Source of the DNA: a virus
DNA length: 24,806 bases
Reading direction: 5' to 3' (one strand)
Virus record (IMG/VR): IMGVR_UViG_3300022927_000107
Coordinates: 1 to 24,806 of that record
The first letter of the stretch is position 1; each line of letters begins with the position of its first letter. The position numbers and the translations under genes were made by a program. Below, piece by piece: positions 6,655-12,497 of the stretch. Below the pieces are notes generated by a model, which saw nothing but the letters and a program-made list of their open reading frames with translations, made no database searches and had not been told where the DNA came from.

Positions 6655-7157
6655 TAGTTGTTGACCTTTGCGCCTTTACGCCACTGGTAGCACGACCAGT
6701 ATTTTGCCTTGGTCTTGTCTTTCGCAGACGCCTTGTCACAGCCATGTCTGGCACGGAATGACTTACGTCTCTTTGGATCGTCTCTCTTGATTGATAGGTT
6801 GGGATCGCCAAAGCGTACAACTTTCACGTTGCCTGACTTGGGGTCCTTGACATATACCTTGAATTTTTTCTTTGGATTCTCTGAGGTCCTGATGGGATCA
6901 TTCAGTTTTACCTGTTTGCCCTGGTACTCTGCCTCGTCGAACACTGCGAACTCAACGCCTGGTTCAAACTGGCATCCGCAACTTTCAAGCATGGCCTGGC
7001 AGTCCTCATCCATGATCAATGTGATTGACTCGTCATCGTGTGATTCAACGATGGATTCGATCACCGTGTCTAGGTTAATGATGAAGTCAACATGGTCATC
7101 CGTTACTGGATTGGCATGGCTCCTCTCTGCTTCTGCTAGATACTTCTTGAAAGACAT
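6654..7157 (-). CDS. Candidate head-interior protein with a conserved C-terminal RHxC...YWSCxxW domain
   Basis: The 167-residue product starts MSFKKYLAE then AE, again a capsid-targeting-like leader with an LxE cleavage site after E9. Residues about 15-75 are acidic. Residues about 97-161 form a basic domain with FKVYVKDPKSGNVKVVRFGDP, RRKSFRARHGCDK and KYWSCYQW. This domain, with its conserved RHxC and YWSCxxW, recurs in many phages as a conserved hypothetical; H138, C140 and C156 might bind metal. The gene is coupled on both sides by TAATG overlaps. An internal or scaffold-associated head protein is the best guess; direct evidence is lacking. Confidence 0.85.
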   Translation of the reverse strand: MSFKKYLAEAERSHANPVTDDHVDFIINLDTVIESIVESHDDESITLIMDEDCQAMLESCGCQFEPGVEFAVFDEAEYQGKQVKLNDPIRTSENPKKKFKVYVKDPKSGNVKVVRFGDPNLSIKRDDPKRRKSFRARHGCDKASAKDKTKAKYWSCYQWRKGAKVNN

Positions 7158-8485
7158 TATTCAGAATCCTTATATTCCTTGTAAAGATCCATCATGCTCT
7201 CTGCTAGATCTTCTTCCTTTTCATGTAAGGGGAATGAGTTAGATTTTGCCGCTGACTTTGGCTTGGGTTCGTTAACGCCACCTGACATCTTGTTCAACTG
7301 TGTGTCAACGTCAGCAACTCGTTCTTTTGGAGTGTTGGAGTACTCGATCTCTCTTTCTTCCTCGACTGCCTCTTCCTCGCCCTCGTATTCCTTGTATCCA
7401 TCTGAACGCATGCCAGATAGTTTTAGTAGATTCTTGATCATGTCAACGTGATCACCGTTAGCACTGACGTTCACGTTCTCGTTACCTTGATCATCGATTG
7501 ACTGTGTCAATGTGACACCCTCATTCAACTGTTCTGTGTATTTCTTCTCGAAGTCTTCCATCATAGAGTCTAGGTTCAACTCCTCTGACTCCTTCTTGGG
7601 ACGTCCACGTTCTCTCTTAGGAGCATCTGGATCCACTAGTGGCTCTTCAGGTTCCAATGATTGAACTTTAACACCGCCTTGTGTATATTTGTAATGGCGT
7701 TTCTTGCCATCTTTGAATGTAACAGTAAAGCCTTGAGCACCATCTTCTGGACGATCCATTTGAACTTTGTGTCCTTCTTTCTCATGTTTGTCAACGATAC
7801 CTTTAACATGGGCAGGATCATATGCTTCGTCTAATTCAATTTCTTCTACTTCCTCAGAAACTTTTTCGTTCTTCTCATACTGCTCTGGAGTAGTGTCTTC
7901 TTCTTTCATATCTTCTTTATCTTTGGCCGCTTTCTTCATTGACTCTTCTTTGTCGCCATCCTTGTCCAAGTCTAGGAAGTCTGGTTTTGCTTCTTCGATC
8001 GTTTCCTCAACGCCTTCATACATCTGAACACTTTGGACTATTGCACCTTCGCCGCCTGCTGAGTAGTCTTCCTTATCTTCGCTCTGTAAGATATCATACG
8101 CCTTTGCTTCAGCTTCTTGTTTAGAGTTTGCTTCTACATCCATTTCATATGTAACAAGATCAGTGGCTTTTACAAACCATTCTGCTTCTGTTAACGCTTT
8201 TTCTTTTACTTCAACTGACTCGTTTGTAGTGTCAGGAGCATCTGTTTGAACATTTAATGTTTGGATACCTGCTAGTTTAGCATATTCTACAGGAGTTTCT
8301 TCTGCCACAGGTTGATATACGTCTTGACCTGTTGCCGAAACTTCTTGTGTTTGAGGCATTAGAGTATTGGTAGTCGCAGGGTTGGTAGGGTTGTTCATCT
8401 TCTCTGCGTTCTCAATGGCTCTTGCTTGATCCTCATTTGGGTTTTCAATTTGTTTTAATTTGTTTAATACGTCATACATTTCCAT
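7157..8485 (-). CDS. Acidic modular protein with multiple prohead-protease-like sites, candidate scaffold/core polyprotein
   Basis: The 442-residue product is very acidic and low in aromatic residues. It contains sites of the T4 prohead-protease form (I/L)xE followed by a small residue: LTE100/A, IEE165/A, LDE220/A, LNE322/G and LAE429/S, plus LHE422/K. Between them lie distinct modules: a possible small domain (101-165), a Lys/Glu segment with an EF-hand-like DLDKDGD loop (172-178), a compact FTVTFKDGKKRHYKY module with an AT-hook-like RERGRPKK (291-298), and a GVTLTQSIDDQGNENVNV module (323 onward) of a type I recall repeated in marine phage proteins. The ATG has an AGGAG ribosome site overlapping the upstream stop. 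A cleavable scaffold or internal polyprotein is inferred. Confidence 0.85.
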   Translation of the reverse strand: MEMYDVLNKLKQIENPNEDQARAIENAEKMNNPTNPATTNTLMPQTQEVSATGQDVYQPVAEETPVEYAKLAGIQTLNVQTDAPDTTNESVEVKEKALTEAEWFVKATDLVTYEMDVEANSKQEAEAKAYDILQSEDKEDYSAGGEGAIVQSVQMYEGVEETIEEAKPDFLDLDKDGDKEESMKKAAKDKEDMKEEDTTPEQYEKNEKVSEEVEEIELDEAYDPAHVKGIVDKHEKEGHKVQMDRPEDGAQGFTVTFKDGKKRHYKYTQGGVKVQSLEPEEPLVDPDAPKRERGRPKKESEELNLDSMMEDFEKKYTEQLNEGVTLTQSIDDQGNENVNVSANGDHVDMIKNLLKLSGMRSDGYKEYEGEEEAVEEEREIEYSNTPKERVADVDTQLNKMSGGVNEPKPKSAAKSNSFPLHEKEEDLAESMMDLYKEYKDSE

Positions 8486-8497
8486 GGTCTATGTCTC

Positions 8498-9082
8498 CTA
8501 TCTAGCAAACGACTTAACGTCTGGTAGTTTTGGTTTCACGCTACCCATGGCTGACTTATCACCCATCGGTAAATCATTTGTTGTCTGTGCCTTTGGTGTT
8601 TCTGGAGCCGCAAACTTGAATCTCGTTGTCTTTTCTGGTAGGGCGTGTGATGGATCAGCATAATCCTCACCTGCTTTCTTGGCTTCCGGGCAGTCCGGCA
8701 TGTCCTTCTCTAGGATCGGGCCTTCCTCTGGCTCGGAACCCTCGTTCTCTTCCCAGGATTTAGCGAAATGCTCGCTGACCACCTTGATCTGAGACTTGGG
8801 CTTGTTCGTGCATGCCTCAAGCATTTCATATAGTGCGTCAGCACTTGCTGGATATGCCATCTCAACGTCAAATGAGCAGACTTCCATGTTCTTGACGCCA
8901 GGAAAATCAGTTGGCTGTTCCATGACAGGTGTCGTCTTGGGTGAACTCATGTTCACTAGATCGAACTTGCCCAACTGTGATTCGAGTTCCTTCAGGCACT
9001 CTGCGTCACATCCACCAGCAACCTTGACCCTGTACTTGTAAGTCTGTTCTGCTTCTATTAAATATTCGTAATATGTTTTCAT
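8498..9082 (-). CDS. Head-interior-type protein with IPIII-like capsid-targeting leader
   Basis: The 194-residue product begins MKTYYEYLIE then A, closely resembling the T4 internal-protein leader MKTYQEFIAE, which directs IPIII into the prohead and is cleaved after (I/L)xE. A conserved region follows: YKYRVKVAGG, then KTTPVMEQPTDFPGVKNMEVCSFDVEMAYP, which I recall from hypothetical proteins in marine T4-like phages. The C-terminal third is Pro-, Lys- and Asp-rich and probably disordered. It is the first gene of the seven-gene operon ending at 5536. A consensus late promoter TATAAATA and a GGTAGGG ribosome site precede it. Delivery into the capsid is inferred; the mature function is unknown. 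Confidence 0.88.
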   Translation of the reverse strand: MKTYYEYLIEAEQTYKYRVKVAGGCDAECLKELESQLGKFDLVNMSSPKTTPVMEQPTDFPGVKNMEVCSFDVEMAYPASADALYEMLEACTNKPKSQIKVVSEHFAKSWEENEGSEPEEGPILEKDMPDCPEAKKAGEDYADPSHALPEKTTRFKFAAPETPKAQTTNDLPMGDKSAMGSVKPKLPDVKSFAR

Positions 9083-9103
9083 AATTTTTCCCTACCTTGA
9101 CTG

Positions 9104-9111
9104 TATTTATA
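9104..9111 (-). promoter_or_regulatory. Consensus late promoter TATAAATA of the head-interior operon
   Basis: TATAAATA lies between the gp16 stop and the ATG at 9082, with a leader of about 16 bases carrying a purine-rich ribosome site. It is embedded in an inverted repeat, ACTGTA and TACAGT, with four bases between the arms. Confidence 0.8.
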
Positions 9112-9116
9112 CAGTT

Positions 9117-9614
9117 TTATTCATTTGAGTCTTTATTTTTCAGTAGTTGCTCCAGGAGTTCGTTGCGATCCAGGATGTGTCCCTCTCCCGTCTCTATGTT
9201 CTCACCCTTCTTGTGTGCTATCTGTTTTTCTCTCTGATCTAACTGTGCCTTCTTCAACTGTAGATCAATCATTTTCAGTTTCTTGTTGATCTTGGCCGTC
9301 TTTGCGGTTATGGCATGTCCTAGCATACCGCTGGCCACACCGAATATCTCACTGGCAAAGCGTGAATCCACGTTCATTCCCAGATCCATCAGGTCCTTGT
9401 AGGAGTCCTGTGCCAGTTGTCCCAGCTCATCCATCTCCTGATCGCTGGCTTCCAGTCCCTTTACCGTGGGTAGTGCAGACTCTATCTTATCGATATTCTT
9501 AATGGTATCCGCGGGAATGGGTGTGTTTGCCTGTTCTATCGGTGTCGTTAATTCGTTCTCTTCCTGTTCCTCGATGGGATCAAGATCAAACATCTCTTCT
9601 AATTTCTTAGTCAT
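9117..9614 (-). CDS. gp16: Small terminase subunit (gp16-like)
   Basis: The 165-residue product has the length (T4 gp16: 164) and architecture of the T4-like small terminase, which forms a ring that recognises DNA and stimulates gp17. It has an acidic disordered N-terminus, then a central helical pair at about 60-125 (DELGQLAQDSYKDLMDLG, FASEIFGVASGMLG, KINKKLKMIDLQLKKAQ) matching the coiled-coil oligomerisation core of gp16 homologues. The last part is charged. Its ATG overlaps the gp4 stop (TAATG). In T4 and cyanophages gp16 and gp17 are neighbours; here they are about 6 kb apart. Sequence similarity in this family is weak, so the call rests on pattern and length. Confidence 0.7.
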   Translation of the reverse strand: MTKKLEEMFDLDPIEEQEENELTTPIEQANTPIPADTIKNIDKIESALPTVKGLEASDQEMDELGQLAQDSYKDLMDLGMNVDSRFASEIFGVASGMLGHAITAKTAKINKKLKMIDLQLKKAQLDQREKQIAHKKGENIETGEGHILDRNELLEQLLKNKDSNE

Positions 9615-10048
9615 TATCTAGCACCACTCCTAAATATGTCTTCCTCTGTTACCACACGGAAGGTTATGCCGTTGGCCTTACACCAACGAGCGGCCTGTTC
9701 CCACTTGGCATGATTGAGGGCAACTGTCTCTCTCAACCTACGGTTCTGGTTCTTGCTCTCAATGATGCTCTGGTTCTTTGGTTTAATTTCTACCAGTTCC
9801 GTTATTAATTTACCATGTTTGTTCTGGTACTGTACTAAAAAGTCAGGTATGTAGTTGCGTTGTCTGCCAGTGAAAGGATCCTTGTAGGGTATCTTGACGG
9901 ACTCATTGGCCCACTTGGTGACGCTAGGGTGTGTGTCGCAGAATCTCATGAAAGCGTGTTCCCAACCTGAGCGGTAGTGGGGTCCTTTCGTGCCCACGTA
10001 CTTCTCGGGATTGAGTAGGACGTAGTCTCCCTGTGCCCACTTGGCCAT
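9614..10048 (-). CDS. gp4: Head completion protein gp4, TnsA-like nuclease fold
   Basis: The 144-residue product matches the gp4 (gp50/gp4) head completion family, which seals packaged heads before tail joining. It shows the TnsA-N-type nuclease fold: YRSGWE with E30, RNYIPDF with D69, and VEIKPK with E87 and K89 form the E-D-ExK active site. The stretch FCDTHPSVTKWANESVKIPYKDP is typical of gp4 homologues. Length agrees with T4 gp4 (150). The gene lies between a small unknown and gp16, coupled to both by TAATG overlaps, in a cluster of late morphogenesis genes. Confidence 0.9.
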   Translation of the reverse strand: MAKWAQGDYVLLNPEKYVGTKGPHYRSGWEHAFMRFCDTHPSVTKWANESVKIPYKDPFTGRQRNYIPDFLVQYQNKHGKLITELVEIKPKNQSIIESKNQNRRLRETVALNHAKWEQAARWCKANGITFRVVTEEDIFRSGAR

Positions 10049-10410
10049 TACTTGACCACGTTTCGGGCCGCGTAATAGTTAGGTTGTTGTACCACGCTGA
10101 CGCCCACCAAAGTTGATTTTGATCTAAGGCCGTTGAGATAGTATGCCACCGTTTGTGATAGTGTAACGGCATCTCCCGAGGCCTTGAATTCCTTGAGCAG
10201 TTCGTCTTGTGTTATGTTGTATGCGTCCAGGATCTGGAAGAATACCGCAGTGAAGTCATCTGCGATGTCGTTATCATATCCATATGACTTGAAGAATGTC
10301 CTAACTATCTCGTAGTCATTCTGACTGATCGATGTGGTCTTCTTATAGAACTCATCTGTCAGTGTTACTGACTGTTCCTGTGTGTCTTTTGTTACGTTAA
10401 CTGTGCCCAT
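10048..10410 (-). CDS. Small conserved structural-cluster protein of unknown function
   Basis: The 120-residue product is helical-looking, with QNDYEIVRTFFKSYGYDNDIADDFTA and a C-terminal VSVVQQPNYYAARNVVK tail. I recall similar small proteins ending in a YxARN motif next to gp54/gp4 genes in marine myoviruses, with no assigned role. A late-promoter variant GTTAAATA ends five bases before the ATG at 10410, and no ribosome site is present, so the mRNA may be leaderless. Its stop overlaps the gp4 start. Position suggests a part in tail or neck assembly. Confidence 0.8.
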   Translation of the reverse strand: MGTVNVTKDTQEQSVTLTDEFYKKTTSISQNDYEIVRTFFKSYGYDNDIADDFTAVFFQILDAYNITQDELLKEFKASGDAVTLSQTVAYYLNGLRSKSTLVGVSVVQQPNYYAARNVVK

Positions 10411-10415
10411 AATAG

Positions 10416-10423
10416 TATTTAAC
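10416..10423 (-). promoter_or_regulatory. Variant late promoter GTTAAATA
   Basis: Same octamer and same five-base spacing to the start codon as at 3112-3119. The predicted start point is the A of the ATG at 10410, giving a leaderless transcript for the small gene, gp4 and gp16. Confidence 0.5.
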
Positions 10424-10429
10424 CTACCA

Positions 10430-11779
10430 TTATGTGTTTCTGTTGATTTCTGCGGTGCTGTTCACGGGACCATTGTATGTTACTGTCTGTCTTGTCGTCG
10501 TGGTCACGCTACCGTCGGCATTGGTGATGGTCTCCGTCAAGTCAGATCTAGAATATCCCCTGACTCCTGGGGCTGGGCCACCTGCGGTGTTTACAGGCGA
10601 ATTGGTATTCGCGTTGACCAAAGTTGTTGGCCTGTTGTTTGTAGTTGTATCCTGTTTAGGACCATTTGGAAATGCCACGTAGTTCTCTAATGCCGAATCA
10701 GGAAGGTTTGAGTTATATTCAGCCTTTCTGGGCGGGGTTGGGAAATTAGTAACTGCCTTCGTGGCCGCAGGTATTCCTTCTCTGATCACGGCACCCAATA
10801 CTTCTTTCTTGGCTCCTTTGATTCCATCTCTATCAACAGTCTGTACGACTCTGCCCACTTTCTTGGCCGCACCCAGTATGTTACCTGATGCCAGATCCTC
10901 AACAACACCAACACCAGCATCTAGCAGGCCTCCCTGGCCCAGTATGCTATTGTTGGATCCCGCACGGCTCAATGAGCTTGGCTCCTTGTCGTAGTGTTCT
11001 GCCTGTGCGAAACCTGGTATAGGTGCTCCTGTGCTACCATTGATGGCACCAGCACCGTATTTGACTGTCTCATATCTGATCTCCATGCTGTTGGCCATTG
11101 GTTGGCCACCTTCAGAATAATCATAGGTGTCGTGTCTGTATGATGTGATCTGTGGATTGATCAATGTGTATGACACGAAGTTATGTTGGCTCATGCCATA
11201 TATCGTGATGTCCTTAAAGAAGCTCGGTTTCGTTCCAGAACCGCCATCTTCCGCTGAATAACCCCAATCGTTGCCGGCACGTTGCTGATCATAGATATCT
11301 CTTCTATTGTAATCAGATCTGGCACCAGGTGCTTGATTTGATAATGCCGTGTTGCCCTCTACCGTTCCGTAGGGCTGGCTGGGATCCTTGTAGTAGTATT
11401 GGAAGTATTTGAACCATAGGCTACGTGCCAAGTCGCCATGGTCGTCGTGGAACTCCACGGTAACTGGTTCGTAATTGATCTTCGAGTGTACCAGTCTCTT
11501 GCGATTGTATTGATTGAAGGTATCAACATCAATAGAATAGTTAGGCAACGTGATGTTCTTGACCAACAAGCTCAACTTGCTTTGGTCCGTCGCTCCAAAT
11601 GCTGACCTAAGACTAGGCAACTCTGCCACGTTCAAGTTAAAATACACATGAAATAAAAACTTGTAACGTGGTGCGAGCTCGTAGCCAGCCGACCTAAAGG
11701 TCTTGGATGCGTGCCTATAATCTTTTAGATAGTCACTGCCCAGGAACCCCTTAAGAATGTCCCCGAAGATGCCTGCCAT
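10430..11779 (-). CDS. gp54: Baseplate tail-tube initiator (gp54-like)
   Basis: The first 260 or so residues match the gp54 tail-tube-fold protein of marine T4-like phages, which caps the baseplate and starts tube polymerisation. Seen are DYLKDYRHASKTFRSAGYEL, PRYKFLFHVYF, the FNQYNRKRLVHSKINYEPV strand, FHDDHGDLARSLWFKYFQYYYKDP, and FVSYTLINPQITSYRHDTYDYSEGG split across the fold. At 449 residues it is much longer than T4 gp54 (320). The extra C-terminal part after about residue 270 is Gly/Ala- then Thr/Asn-rich and ends in a repetitive TETITNADGSVTTTTRQTV stretch. It follows gp19 by five bases on the same transcript. Confidence 0.85.
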   Translation of the reverse strand: MAGIFGDILKGFLGSDYLKDYRHASKTFRSAGYELAPRYKFLFHVYFNLNVAELPSLRSAFGATDQSKLSLLVKNITLPNYSIDVDTFNQYNRKRLVHSKINYEPVTVEFHDDHGDLARSLWFKYFQYYYKDPSQPYGTVEGNTALSNQAPGARSDYNRRDIYDQQRAGNDWGYSAEDGGSGTKPSFFKDITIYGMSQHNFVSYTLINPQITSYRHDTYDYSEGGQPMANSMEIRYETVKYGAGAINGSTGAPIPGFAQAEHYDKEPSSLSRAGSNNSILGQGGLLDAGVGVVEDLASGNILGAAKKVGRVVQTVDRDGIKGAKKEVLGAVIREGIPAATKAVTNFPTPPRKAEYNSNLPDSALENYVAFPNGPKQDTTTNNRPTTLVNANTNSPVNTAGGPAPGVRGYSRSDLTETITNADGSVTTTTRQTVTYNGPVNSTAEINRNT

Positions 11780-11784
11780 CTAAA

Positions 11785-12402
11785 TTAGCCTGTAACTACT
11801 TCGCCTAATGCTCTACCAACACTAGTACCAACGCCGGCACCCAATGGTGTTTGTACAGCGTTATCAAACCTAATAGTCAATGACACTGTTGCTGGTGCTG
11901 ATTCACCGTAGTTCAAGTCGTTGTAGTTAACTGATGTTAGGTAACAACCGTATAGTTCCCATGTCTCTAACACGTTTGGTTCATTAGCACCGTTACCGCC
12001 GTCTAACACTTCACAACGTGTGATGAACTTGTAGTCAATACCAGCCGCGGCTGATGACTGTTCCATGAAGTCTAGTTGTTTCTGTAACTGCTCACCAACG
12101 AGCTTGGCAACACTACCAGAAGCATCGTCACGTAATTCAACTGTGACATCTTCCCAGGTGTGCTTACCTGCCAATCTCATACGTGAGTTGTATAGGTCAA
12201 TAGTCATGTCATCAAAGCTCACTGATGGTCTAGCGAATGAGATAACCTGTTTGGTTAGTTCACTTCTTGGTGTTGAAACACCTAAGTTCTCAAATACCGT
12301 TCTAAAACGATATTTTAATTTGGGCATTAACAGACCTTGTGTAGCATTAGACTGATCTGATGCTAAAGGCACTGTCATTTTTGTTAATGATGAAACTGCC
12401 AT
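11785..12402 (-). CDS. gp19: Tail tube protein gp19
   Basis: The 205-residue product matches the T4-like tail tube subunit (T4 gp19: 163 residues), which stacks in hexameric rings inside the sheath. Typical are KYRFRTVFENLG, VISFARPSVSFDDMTIDLYNSRM, KHTWEDVTVELRDD and a closing VSLTIRFDNAV strand. The frame extends 13 codons further upstream to 12441, but that ATG would lie inside the late promoter. The start at 12402 has AAGGAG eight bases upstream and the family's MAVSSL-type beginning. It has its own late promoter and is insulated from gp18 by a terminator, which fits its need for high expression. gp54 follows directly. Confidence 0.95.
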   Translation of the reverse strand: MAVSSLTKMTVPLASDQSNATQGLLMPKLKYRFRTVFENLGVSTPRSELTKQVISFARPSVSFDDMTIDLYNSRMRLAGKHTWEDVTVELRDDASGSVAKLVGEQLQKQLDFMEQSSAAAGIDYKFITRCEVLDGGNGANEPNVLETWELYGCYLTSVNYNDLNYGESAPATVSLTIRFDNAVQTPLGAGVGTSVGRALGEVVTG

Positions 12403-12431
12403 GTGTATTTCTCCTTGTTTCTTATGTATCG

Positions 12432-12439
12432 TATTTATC
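12432..12439 (-). promoter_or_regulatory. Late promoter GATAAATA of gp19
   Basis: GATAAATA precedes a leader of about 25 bases with AAGGAG. It lies immediately downstream of the gp18 terminator and upstream of the gp19 start at 12402. Confidence 0.8.
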
Positions 12440-12452
12440 AACTGCTGGTCAC

Positions 12453-12476
12453 AAAAAATGGCACCGAAGTGCCATT
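12453..12476 (-). terminator. Rho-independent terminator after gp18
   Basis: On the minus strand AATGGCAC, a TTCG loop and GTGCCATT form a perfect 8-bp stem with a UUCG tetraloop, followed by a run of six Us. It lies 22 bases past the gp18 stop codon. Confidence 0.92.
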
Positions 12477-12497
12477 ATCTGCGTATATTATTCTATA

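Noticed and set aside
6709-7242. A 177-codon plus-strand open frame
   Set aside because: It lies opposite the RHxC...YWSC protein and the polyprotein end, both supported by motifs and coupled starts; its translation shows no domain.
12403-12441. Upstream ATG at 12441 as the gp19 start
   Set aside because: It lies in or next to the late promoter octamer, whereas the ATG at 12402 has AAGGAG and fits the family start.
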